Assembly (NCBI GenBank): GCA_035708205.1
Contig: DASSSY010000008.1
Location: 322,561-386,560, forward strand
DNA: 64,000 bases
Direction of reading: 5' to 3'
Source of the DNA: DASSSY01 sp035708205
Lineage (GTDB): Bacteria > Bacteroidota > Bacteroidia > Chitinophagales > Chitinophagaceae
Position 1 is the first letter of the stretch, and each line of letters opens with the position of its first letter. The translations under genes and the position numbers were made by a program. The notes beneath the pieces were generated by a model. The model saw nothing but the letters and a program-made list of their open reading frames with translations. It was not told the DNA's origin and made no database searches. Below are positions 25,386-33,519 of this stretch, one piece after another.

Positions 25386-25883
25386 ATGAAAAAACTCTGT
25401 ATTATTAGCGCCACCGCTTTGGCCGTTTCCTTCTTTGTTGCCTGCGGCGGTAATGGGAACAATAATAATTCCACTCAAAAAACGGAAGATACTGCGGCGT
25501 CAGCTTCCGAACAATCCGCTGCAACAAAAAACCCGGCCTATGATCCCCATCGCGGAGAAGGGAAATTTAAAGATTATGAAGCCGGCGCCCTGAACCCGGA
25601 TCTGGCGGCCAAAGGGAAGGAGATTTATAATAACAAATGCCAGGGTTGCCATAAGCTAACCGATGAAAAGCTGGTGGGGCCGGGTTGGAAAGGCGTGACC
25701 AATAATCATTCAGCTGCCTGGATTCTGAATTTTATTACCAATCCCGATGCGATGCTGGACCAGGACCCTGAATTGCAAAAGCAAATTGATATTTGCATGG
25801 TACGGATGCCCAATCAGAACCTCTCTGATGACGAGGCTAAAGAAATTTATGATTTCATGCGGCAGAATGATGGGAAAAAATAA
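25386..25883 (+). CDS. Lipoprotein monoheme cytochrome c
   Basis: 165 residues. A lipoprotein signal peptide ends FFVAC (Cys20). A 60-residue low-complexity linker rich in Asn, Thr, Ala and Ser follows, then a class I cytochrome c domain (about 70-163) with heme-binding CQGCH (Cys85, Cys88, His89) and probable distal ligand Met142 in MVRMPNQNLS. It is anchored on the periplasmic side and probably donates electrons to the nitrite reductase encoded 144 bases downstream; this gene order is common in Bacteroidota, though the donor role is inferred. Confidence 0.9.
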   Translation: MKKLCIISATALAVSFFVACGGNGNNNNSTQKTEDTAASASEQSAATKNPAYDPHRGEGKFKDYEAGALNPDLAAKGKEIYNNKCQGCHKLTDEKLVGPGWKGVTNNHSAAWILNFITNPDAMLDQDPELQKQIDICMVRMPNQNLSDDEAKEIYDFMRQNDGKK

Positions 25884-26027
25884 GTGCTGAACCCTAACAA
25901 AAGTATTTTCCGCTGCTACCGTAAAAAGGCGCATGTCTTCGGAGCTTAAACTTCGGTTGCCTGCGGCTTTACTTTTCGGGGAATTGATCGGCCTGTTATC
26001 CATAATTATTTCAAAAAATTACAATCT

Positions 26028-27116
26028 ATGAAAAAAATCGTCCCTTTAATGCTCCTGCCGGCCATAGCCTGTATCACGGCCTGTACTACGCCAAACGGTA
26101 GCGGCACCCCGGAAAAGAGCACAATGGTTTTGGGCAGCCCGAAATCTGCGATTACCCAGACGCCGGATACGGTACGAACGCCAAGGGGGCCGCTGGCCTA
26201 TGGCCTGGAAGTGCCTAAAGCTTCTGATAAAGACACGATTGATGTCAAGATCGACGTGACCCATGAGGAATACCAGGTCCGGAACGGCGTGTCGTTCATT
26301 GCCTGGGAATTTGGCGGTTCTGTTCCCGGCCCCACCTTAAAGGTAAGGGTAGGGCAGGTAGTGCGCTTCTCCATGACCAACCGTTCCAATGAAAATATGT
26401 CGGATGTTTCCATGCACATGCAGGGGCAGGAAATGCACACGGACGGTCGTCATATGGATATGAGCAATCCTTCGGCGCCCATGCCGCATTCTATTGATTT
26501 CCATGCGGCCATGGTCAACCCGGAGGATAAATACCGGACAGTATCGCCGGGCGAGACCATTCACTTTACGTGGACGGCCAACTATCCCGGCGTATTCATG
26601 TACCATTGCGGTACGCCAATGGTATTACAGCATATGATCTATGGTATGATCGGGATGGTTATTGCGGAACCTAAAGACGGATTCCCGGATAAGGTTGACC
26701 GGGAATTTGCCTTGGTCCAGAACGAATTTTACCTGGTGAAGCACGGCGATGCCTATGTCCCTGATACGGTGGCGGCGATGCGTAAGCAGCCAACCTATGT
26801 AACGTTTAACGGTAAGCCGGCGCAATATGTCGTGAGGCCGATAAAAGTCAAAGCTGGCGAAAGGATCAGGATTTACCTGCTGAATGCCGGCCCGAATAAT
26901 GCAACGGCTTTCCATATTATCGGGACAATTATGGACAAGGTATGGCTGGATGGTAATCCGAAGAATGAAATGCAGGGTTTACAATCCATTTATTTAGGGC
27001 CTGCCAGTGGCGCGATCATCGATTTTGTTTTACCGGAAAAGGGAAGTTATACTTTTGTGGACCATTCCTTTGCCGATGCGGAAATGGGCGCTATGGGTGT
27101 TTTCAAGGCGGAATAA
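26028..27116 (+). CDS. nirK: Copper-containing nitrite reductase
   Basis: 362 residues, lipoprotein signal with ITAC (Cys19). Two cupredoxin domains. All copper ligands map by comparison with Alcaligenes NirK: type 1 site His154, Cys194, His202, Met207; type 2 site His159, His193, His346; catalytic Asp157 and His296 (PHSIDFHAA, MYHCGTPMVLQHMIYGM, AFHIIG, VDHSFADAEMGAMG). It reduces nitrite to nitric oxide in the periplasm. Between strand SMTNRSN and PHSIDFH sits an insert of about 28 residues (124-152) with seven Met and three His. No NO reductase with a clear NorB signature lies in the window. A multicopper oxidase of another type is unlikely given the complete NirK residue set. Confidence 0.93.
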   Translation: MKKIVPLMLLPAIACITACTTPNGSGTPEKSTMVLGSPKSAITQTPDTVRTPRGPLAYGLEVPKASDKDTIDVKIDVTHEEYQVRNGVSFIAWEFGGSVPGPTLKVRVGQVVRFSMTNRSNENMSDVSMHMQGQEMHTDGRHMDMSNPSAPMPHSIDFHAAMVNPEDKYRTVSPGETIHFTWTANYPGVFMYHCGTPMVLQHMIYGMIGMVIAEPKDGFPDKVDREFALVQNEFYLVKHGDAYVPDTVAAMRKQPTYVTFNGKPAQYVVRPIKVKAGERIRIYLLNAGPNNATAFHIIGTIMDKVWLDGNPKNEMQGLQSIYLGPASGAIIDFVLPEKGSYTFVDHSFADAEMGAMGVFKAE

Positions 27117-27418
27117 TCAATCGTTTGTTTAAATTGTAAGGTGTTACCAAAAGCCTGGCTTAGATTTAATCGCCGTAGGTACATTAGTTATAAAAATAAA
27201 GATATTGAACCTGCTCAATGACTTTAAAGGAGCCATTTTCAAGCAGGTAGTACATATATCTTAACATTATATTAACTTTATTCCTGGTCGATTTGAGTTT
27301 TATATGGTAGAATATTTCTATCTTTGCAGCCGGAAAGATTTAGTACACACTTGTAAGTAAATTGCCTATAACCCAGAAAATACTTACTTTTTTAATTACA
27401 ATTTAAATTTTATAACAA
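27117..27418 (+). other. Gap between nirK and the ArsR gene
   Basis: AT-rich region with no credible reading frame. It holds the ArsR-gene promoter (27292-27326) and an inverted pair CCTGCT/AGCAGG separated by about 26 bases near 27210-27250, too loose to call an operator. No terminator directly after nirK was recognised. Confidence 0.5.
27292..27326 (+). promoter_or_regulatory. Promoter of the ArsR-family gene
   Basis: TTTG (27292-27295), 23-base spacer, TATCTTTG (27319-27326): consensus match. The 93-base distance to the ATG at 27419 leaves a long AT-rich leader. Confidence 0.65.
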
Positions 27419-27775
27419 ATGGATCAAGTCATGTCAATGGACACCACAGAAGTACGTCATGAAAACCCGGCAACAGCATCTGTAAAATTAGATTATATGG
27501 CTGTTAAGAATGCTGCGATGACCCTTAGAGCAATCAATCATAAGTTACGTCAACAAATCATCCGTTTATTGGAAGAAAACAAAAAGATGAATGTTACTGA
27601 TATTTATGTGAAATTGCGTTTGGAACAATCTGTAGCTTCTCAGCATTTGGCCATTTTACGTCGTGCCGATATCGTTTCCACGGAAAGAGACGGTAAATTC
27701 ATCCATTACCGTCTGAACCATCCCCGTATTGCTTCCATCAGCAAATTCGTTAAGGATCTGACGGACGCGCAATAA
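27419..27775 (+). CDS. ArsR-family winged-helix regulator
   Basis: 118 residues. The winged helix spans about 30-110: AINHKLRQQIIRLLEENKKMNVTDIYVKL, recognition helix QSVASQHLAILRRADIV, and wing TERDGKFIHYRL. There is no Cys at all, so the ELCVCDL-type metal site of ArsR/SmtB sensors is missing and the signal is not a Cys-bound metal. A dimeric DNA-binding repressor in the cytoplasm is likely; its target is unknown. It has its own promoter and terminator, 302 bases after nirK. An ATG at 27431 is an alternative start. Confidence 0.85.
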   Translation: MDQVMSMDTTEVRHENPATASVKLDYMAVKNAAMTLRAINHKLRQQIIRLLEENKKMNVTDIYVKLRLEQSVASQHLAILRRADIVSTERDGKFIHYRLNHPRIASISKFVKDLTDAQ

Positions 27776-27811
27776 TTATTGCGAACAAAAATTTTCTGAA
27801 TTTTAAAAATA

Positions 27812-27844
27812 AGAGCTTCCGGGAAACGGGAGCTTTTTTTATTT
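27812..27844. terminator. Bidirectional terminator between the ArsR and old-yellow-enzyme genes
   Basis: GAGCTTCCG-GGAAA-CGGGAGCT with one G-U pair, a T7 tract on the plus strand and TTATTTTT on the minus strand. It overlaps the stop of the minus-strand gene. Confidence 0.8.
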
Positions 27845-28945
27845 TATCAGAGGATAATCGGTATAGCCTTTTTCGCCCTTGCTGTAAAAGGTGGTCCTGT
27901 CGGCTTTATTCATGGGCAAATTGTTCCGGAACCGATCAGCCAGATCGGGATTGGCGATAAACGGAATGCCGAAGGAAACCATGTCCGTAATACCTTTTTG
28001 AATAGCTTCAGCAGCGGTTTGAGCGTTAAAGCCCCGGTTGATCATTAAATTACCGGAGTATATTTTCCTGAAATGAGCCGCCATATCAAGCACCTCATCA
28101 AGCGGGGAGAGGGTAGTACCGGACTTTGAAAATCCGGAAAGGTGCAGGTAGGCTAAATTGTAGGCATTTAATTTTTCCACAAGGAAATCGAAAGTCGGGC
28201 GGGTACTTTCATCCACCGTTATGCCAAAAGAATCACTAAGATCTGGATTCAGCCGGATCCCGGTATTTTCCGCGCCGATCCCGGGCAGCAGGGCTTCAAC
28301 GGTTTCTAACAAAAACCGGCAACGGTTCTCAATAGTACCGCCGTAACGGTCTGTCCGGGTATTGGCGCATCTGGCCAGGAACTGGTGAAAGAGGTAGCCG
28401 TTGGCGGCATGAATTTCAATACCGTCAAAACCTGCTTCCATGGCGTTAGTGGCCGCCTTTTTAAAATCGGCAATAGTTGCATTGATCTCCTCCGGGCTCA
28501 TAGCTTTTGGCGTAACGGTATCCTGCCGGCCATATTTCGTGTACGTCTCAACACGGGGATTAATGGCAGAAGGGGCCAACGGCAGCCGGCCACGATGAAA
28601 ATCAGGATGGGAAATCCGGCCCGTATGCCACAGTTGGGCGAATATCTTCCCGCCTTCGTGATGGACGGTATCCGTAACCTGTTTCCAGCTTGCGGTCTGT
28701 TCCTTAGTGTATAGTCCCGGTACACGGATATAGCCTGCTGCTGCCGGGCTAACAAAAATACCTTCGGAAATGATTAAGCCGGCGCCGGTTCTTTGCCCGT
28801 AATATTCAGCCATTAAGCCGTTGGCCAGATGTTGTTCATCATCCGAACGGTTGCGGGTCATGGGCGCCATAACGATACGGTTCTTCAATGGCGTTTTACC
28901 GATGGTTATGGGTTCAAATAATGGATGGATAGCTTTGGGCGTCAT
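27839..28945 (-). CDS. Old yellow enzyme family flavin oxidoreductase (alkene reductase)
   Basis: 368 residues, the usual OYE/NemA length. Visible: LKNRIVMAPMTRNRS near the FMN site, QLWHTGRISHPDF, GFDGIEIHAANGYLFHQFLARCANTRTDRYGGTIENRCRFL (substrate-binding His/Asn region is in IEIHAANGYL), and the C-terminal MVSFGIPFIANPDL phosphate loop. It uses NAD(P)H and FMN to reduce activated double bonds or nitro groups in the cytoplasm; the physiological substrate is not predictable. It follows the TraB-like gene after seven bases, so the two are probably co-transcribed. Confidence 0.9.
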   Translation of the reverse strand: MTPKAIHPLFEPITIGKTPLKNRIVMAPMTRNRSDDEQHLANGLMAEYYGQRTGAGLIISEGIFVSPAAAGYIRVPGLYTKEQTASWKQVTDTVHHEGGKIFAQLWHTGRISHPDFHRGRLPLAPSAINPRVETYTKYGRQDTVTPKAMSPEEINATIADFKKAATNAMEAGFDGIEIHAANGYLFHQFLARCANTRTDRYGGTIENRCRFLLETVEALLPGIGAENTGIRLNPDLSDSFGITVDESTRPTFDFLVEKLNAYNLAYLHLSGFSKSGTTLSPLDEVLDMAAHFRKIYSGNLMINRGFNAQTAAEAIQKGITDMVSFGIPFIANPDLADRFRNNLPMNKADRTTFYSKGEKGYTDYPLIK

Positions 28946-28952
28946 GATAAGA

Positions 28953-29843
28953 TTATTTGACAGGTTCTACGGTATACCCTTTTTGTTTTAATAGCGCAAT
29001 CACGCCTTTGGGACCGGCTAAATGCCCGGCGCCTACGGCAATGAATGTGGGATGTTCCCGGATCAGTTGCTCAATTTCCGGGATCCATTGGTGGTTTCTC
29101 CGGTAAAGCAGGGTATTGAGGTCGGCGCTCATATCCGGGGAAGCCAGAATAAGCCTGTATAGGCTGTCCAGATCCTGCTTTAAAAATGCAGATAATAATA
29201 TTTTATATTGTTCTCTGGGCTTTTGGGGATGATTCAGTAGTTGAATGACCTGGTCGGCCGTTGTATCCTTATCCAGGTCCTCCATGATCGCTAGCTGTTC
29301 CTTGGCGGATTCCAGCCCCAGGATTTCTTTGTGCTGCTCCACAGCCCAGCTTCCGATCTTTTGCTCATAAGATACCGGTTCTGCCGCCTGGCAGGGACTG
29401 GCGGTCATCATTGCCATGCTGAGGATCGCGAAGGGTTGTAAACGGGATAACATAACCGCCGGGATATTCAATGTATCCCGGGCATATTTTTCCAATCTTT
29501 GGTAGTCTTCCGGACTGAAATAATCTTTCAAAGCCAGGCTGTCAGGCAGCGTCATGCCGGCGCTAACGGTCTTCATGACCTTCGGGTCATCAATATCCAT
29601 TTCGAAAGCGATTTTTTGTGAGGCCGCAAAGGCTTTTTGCATGGCCGGTGTCCATAGGAACTTCTCCGGGCAGATGAGATGGATCGTTCCTAGCAGATAG
29701 GATGGCGCTTTAAGGTCTTTCCCCGAAATTTTCCATAGTAAAGATGTCTTTTGTGCTGATTTCAGATGTTGTCTTTGTTGCGCCCGGCAGCTGATAACGG
29801 TGATAAAAGCCAGGCCGGCAGAAAGAAAGAAGAGCTTTTTCAT
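28953..29843 (-). CDS. TraB/GumN family protein, probable lipoprotein
   Basis: 296 residues. Signal peptide MKKLFFLSAGLAFITVISC with a lipobox-like VISC (Cys19). The TraB/GumN (COG3735) pattern is clear: SLLWKISGKDLKAPSYLLGTIH at the start and HPTFIAVGAGHLAGPKGVIALLKQKGYTVEPV at the end, with the two conserved GTIH/GAGHL motifs thought to form a Tiki-like metalloprotease site. A periplasmic or membrane-attached peptidase role is inferred from that fold relationship; substrates are unknown. First gene of the pair with the old yellow enzyme. Confidence 0.85.
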   Translation of the reverse strand: MKKLFFLSAGLAFITVISCRAQQRQHLKSAQKTSLLWKISGKDLKAPSYLLGTIHLICPEKFLWTPAMQKAFAASQKIAFEMDIDDPKVMKTVSAGMTLPDSLALKDYFSPEDYQRLEKYARDTLNIPAVMLSRLQPFAILSMAMMTASPCQAAEPVSYEQKIGSWAVEQHKEILGLESAKEQLAIMEDLDKDTTADQVIQLLNHPQKPREQYKILLSAFLKQDLDSLYRLILASPDMSADLNTLLYRRNHQWIPEIEQLIREHPTFIAVGAGHLAGPKGVIALLKQKGYTVEPVK

Positions 29844-30080
29844 ATGGGATTCTTCAACGGTTTTGCGTAACGATGCGCAAGTTAAAGTAAATATTTTTGA
29901 AGGGTCCGGCGGTTATTGCACGGAATCATCTTCCGGGGCAAGCAGCTAGGGATTCAATATTATTGTTTATCTTCTATAGTTGAAGTTTTATCCGGAGAGG
30001 ATTTTCATGCCGTTATCACCCCTTAGTATAGGAATGTCATATTAATTTGTAAATTACCATCATATTATCTACTTTTTCCG

Positions 30081-30088
30081 TACCTTTG
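30081..30088 (+). promoter_or_regulatory. -7 promoter element of ileS
   Basis: TACCTTTG fits TAnnTTTG and lies 40 bases before the ATG at 30121. The upstream TTG element is not clear. I saw no T-box-like leader. Confidence 0.5.
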
Positions 30089-30120
30089 CGGCTATTTTAC
30101 GGAATATACGATTGAGACAG

Positions 30121-33100
30121 ATGTCAGCTAAATATCTTGAATACAATAAGTTGGACATGCCTGCTATCGAGCAGGAATGGCTGGCTAAATGGGACGAAGG
30201 CCATTATTTTAAGAAAAGCATTCAACAAAGGAAAGGCCATAAGCCTTTTGTATTTTTTGAAGGGCCGCCGAGCGCCAACGGTTTACCCGGTATTCATCAT
30301 TTGATTTCCAGGACCTTAAAAGATTTAATTTGTCGTTATAAAACCATGCAGGGCTTCCAGGTTAACCGGAAAGCCGGTTGGGATACTCATGGTTTACCTG
30401 TAGAACTGGGAGTAGAGAAGGAATTAGGCATTACCAAAGTTGATATCGGCACAAAGATATCCGTTGAGGAATACAACCGGAAATGCCGTGAGGCGGTGAT
30501 GCGCTATAAGGATCTATGGGATAAGCTGACCAGGCAAATGGGCTATTGGGTGGATTTAGACACGCCTTATGTCACTTTCGAAAATAAATATATTGAAACG
30601 CTCTGGTGGGCGCTCAAGGAATTGTTCAATAAAGGATTGCTGTATAAAAGTGTAAGCATTCAGCCTTATTCACCGGCTGCGGGGACCGGTTTGAGCTCTC
30701 ATGAGCTGAATCAGCCCGGTACCTATCGTGACGTGAAAGATACTACTTGTGTGGCCATGTTCAAGGTTTTAGCGGATGAAAAATCCAAAGCTTTGTTTGG
30801 TAATGCGCTGGGCAATACTTACTTTATCGCCTGGACCACGACACCCTGGACATTACCATCTAATGCGGCGCTTACCGTAGGCCCGGATATTGATTATGTG
30901 CTGGTTCAAACCTTTAATCCCTATACCCGGGAGCCTGTTCATATCGTCATGGCGAAGGCGCTGACCGGTTCTTATTTCAAGGCAGAAGGCCAAGCGCAGA
31001 ACATGTCGGGCTGGCCCGCGGACAGCAAGATACTTCCCTGGAAAGTCGTTTCGGGATTTAAAGGAAAGGCGCTGGAAGGCTGTCGCTATGAGCAATTGAT
31101 GCCGTTTGACAGCAACAGGGCGGAATTAAGCGGCGGCGATCCGTTCCGCGTTATCCTGGGCGATTTTGTGACCACCGAGGACGGTACCGGTATCGTCCAT
31201 ACCGCACCTGCCTTTGGCGCAGATGACTTTAAGGTCGGTAAAGCCAATGATATCGGCATTTTTATCCTTGTGGACAAACAGGGAAAATTTGTAGAAGGTA
31301 CCGGGGAATATGCCGGCAGATATGTTAAGGATTATCGCGACGAGCCGGGTTATAAAGACGTCAATCTGGATATCGCCTTGGCTTTGAAGCAATCCGGCAG
31401 AGTTTTTAAGGTAGAAAAATACGAGCACAGCTATCCGCACTGCTGGCGTACCGACAAGCCTGTTATTTATTATCCTTTAGATGCCTGGTTTATCAAAACC
31501 ACCGCTTTGAAGGAGCAAATGGTGGCGCTGAACAAGACCATCAACTGGAAGCCCAAAGCTACCGGCGAAGGCCGTTTTGGGAACTGGCTGGAAAATATGG
31601 TGGACTGGAACCTGAGCCGTAGTCGTTTTTGGGGAACCCCGTTGCCCGTATGGGCAACGGAAGACGGCGCTGAATTAAAATGTATCGGTTCTGTCGCGGA
31701 ACTGACCAATGAATATAAAAAGGCCTGTGCAGCCGGTTACAATAAGGATAATGGTTTCAGCGTTGAAAATGCAAGCCTGGTTATTGACCTGCATAAGCCT
31801 TATGTGGATAGGATCATTTTGGTTTCCGAATCAGGGAAGCCCATGCGCCGGGAACCCGATTTGGTGGATGTCTGGTTTGACAGCGGCGCTATGCCGTATG
31901 CGCAATGGCATTTTCCTTTTGAGAACAAAGAAACTTTCGCTGAAAATTATCCCGCTGACTTCATTGCCGAAGGCGTGGATCAGACAAGGGGCTGGTTTTA
32001 TACCCTGCATGCTTTAGGTGTTTTGCTGAAAGATTCGGTTCACCGGGAGCTGGAGGCGGCCGGATTGCCGGCTTCCGATGAGCGATATCCCGGTCTCGCT
32101 TACAGGACCGTTATTTCCAACGGATTGGTCTTGGACAAGAACGGTAATAAAATGAGCAAACGTATCGGCAATGTGGTCGATCCCTTTAAGACCCTGGAAA
32201 AATACAGTGCAGATGCTACCCGTTGGTACCTGATCACGAACGCAGCCCCCTGGGAAAGCCTTCGTTTCGATGAAAACGGCATTGCCGAAGTGCAGCGCAA
32301 ATTCTTTGGTACCGTTTATAACACTTACCAGTTTTTCGCGCTCTATGCCAATGTTGACCGGTTTAGCTTCCGGGAAGAGATGGTTCCCCTTGCTGAAAGG
32401 CCGGAGATGGATCGCTGGATCCTTTCGGCTTTGAACACTTTAATAAAACAGGTGACTACCGATCTGGACAATTTTGAGCCTACCCAGGCCGGTCGGGCCA
32501 TCGAGCAATTCGTGGATGAGCAGTTGAGCAACTGGTATGTTCGTCTTTGCAGGCGCCGTTTCTGGAAAGGTGATTACGAACAGGACAAGATCTCGGCTTA
32601 TCAAACCTTATATCAGTGCCTGGAAACCCTGTCTCTGCTGATCGCGCCCGTTTCACCTTTCTTTGCCGATTGGCTGTATAACAACCTGAATGCCGTAACC
32701 CAAAAAGGGCTTCATTCTTCCGTACACCTTGCGGATTATCCTAAAGCCGATGGATCACTGATCGATAAAGACCTGGAAGAAAGAATGCAACTGGCGCAAA
32801 CTGTTTCTTCTTTAGTTTTATCTTTAAGAAAAAAGGAAAAAATAAAGGTTCGCCAGCCTTTACAGCGTATCTTAATGCCGGTGCTGGACGAGCATTTGAA
32901 GGCCCAGATCGAAAAAGTCCAGGATATTATCCTGTCAGAAGTCAATGTCAAGGAATTACGCTTGCTGACGGACGCTGATTCATTCATCAGCAAGAAAGTA
33001 AAGCCCGATTTCAAGAAATTAGGCAAACGCGCCGGTAGCCGGATGAAAGAACTGACGGCCGAGATCGACGCATTGGGTCCGCAGCAGATCCAACGATTGG

Positions 33101-33516
33101 AATCAGGCCAGGCTATTTCCGTTGATCTGCCGGGTGAAAGTTTTAATATTAACCCGGATGAAGTGACGATTATCGCTACTGATATCCCGGGATGGTCCGT
33201 TGCCGGGAAAGATAGCCTGACAGTGGCTTTGGATATCCAGCTGACTAGCGAGCTTGTGGAAGAGGGCAGCGCGCGAGAATTGATTAACCGTATTCAAAAA
33301 TTAAGAAAAGACCAGGGATTTGATCTTACCGACCGCATTCTTGTTCATATTCGTAATGGAGAAGCTTTAAAAGATACCATTATGAATTACAATGAATATA
33401 TCCGGTCGGAAATTCTTGCAGATACTATAGACATGGTATCCGCTAATAATCATGAAGGGGTAGAAGTTGAAGTGAACGATTCAAAAATCAATGTATTTAT
33501 TTCTAAAAAAGTCTAG
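30121..33516 (+). CDS. ileS: Isoleucyl-tRNA synthetase
   Basis: 1131 residues from the ATG at 30121; a TTG three codons upstream is possible but unneeded. Class I signatures: PSANGLPGIHH (HIGH equivalent, about 57-60) and NKMSKRIGN (KMSKR at 677-681). The editing domain (CP1) lies between, with TTPWTLPSN and GTGIVHTAPAFGADDF. It charges tRNA-Ile in the cytoplasm. It is about 190 residues longer than the E. coli enzyme, and I see no C-terminal Cys4 zinc finger, which fits the eukaryote-like IleRS2 class; members of that class are often mupirocin-tolerant (family knowledge, untested here). The next gene starts three bases after the stop. Confidence 0.97.
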   Translation: MSAKYLEYNKLDMPAIEQEWLAKWDEGHYFKKSIQQRKGHKPFVFFEGPPSANGLPGIHHLISRTLKDLICRYKTMQGFQVNRKAGWDTHGLPVELGVEKELGITKVDIGTKISVEEYNRKCREAVMRYKDLWDKLTRQMGYWVDLDTPYVTFENKYIETLWWALKELFNKGLLYKSVSIQPYSPAAGTGLSSHELNQPGTYRDVKDTTCVAMFKVLADEKSKALFGNALGNTYFIAWTTTPWTLPSNAALTVGPDIDYVLVQTFNPYTREPVHIVMAKALTGSYFKAEGQAQNMSGWPADSKILPWKVVSGFKGKALEGCRYEQLMPFDSNRAELSGGDPFRVILGDFVTTEDGTGIVHTAPAFGADDFKVGKANDIGIFILVDKQGKFVEGTGEYAGRYVKDYRDEPGYKDVNLDIALALKQSGRVFKVEKYEHSYPHCWRTDKPVIYYPLDAWFIKTTALKEQMVALNKTINWKPKATGEGRFGNWLENMVDWNLSRSRFWGTPLPVWATEDGAELKCIGSVAELTNEYKKACAAGYNKDNGFSVENASLVIDLHKPYVDRIILVSESGKPMRREPDLVDVWFDSGAMPYAQWHFPFENKETFAENYPADFIAEGVDQTRGWFYTLHALGVLLKDSVHRELEAAGLPASDERYPGLAYRTVISNGLVLDKNGNKMSKRIGNVVDPFKTLEKYSADATRWYLITNAAPWESLRFDENGIAEVQRKFFGTVYNTYQFFALYANVDRFSFREEMVPLAERPEMDRWILSALNTLIKQVTTDLDNFEPTQAGRAIEQFVDEQLSNWYVRLCRRRFWKGDYEQDKISAYQTLYQCLETLSLLIAPVSPFFADWLYNNLNAVTQKGLHSSVHLADYPKADGSLIDKDLEERMQLAQTVSSLVLSLRKKEKIKVRQPLQRILMPVLDEHLKAQIEKVQDIILSEVNVKELRLLTDADSFISKKVKPDFKKLGKRAGSRMKELTAEIDALGPQQIQRLESGQAISVDLPGESFNINPDEVTIIATDIPGWSVAGKDSLTVALDIQLTSELVEEGSARELINRIQKLRKDQGFDLTDRILVHIRNGEALKDTIMNYNEYIRSEILADTIDMVSANNHEGVEVEVNDSKINVFISKKV

Positions 33517-33519
33517 GTT

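Noticed and set aside
27200..27250. CCTGCT/AGCAGG inverted pair near the ArsR promoter
   Set aside because: Arms are 6 bp and far apart, so they do not look like a dimeric operator.
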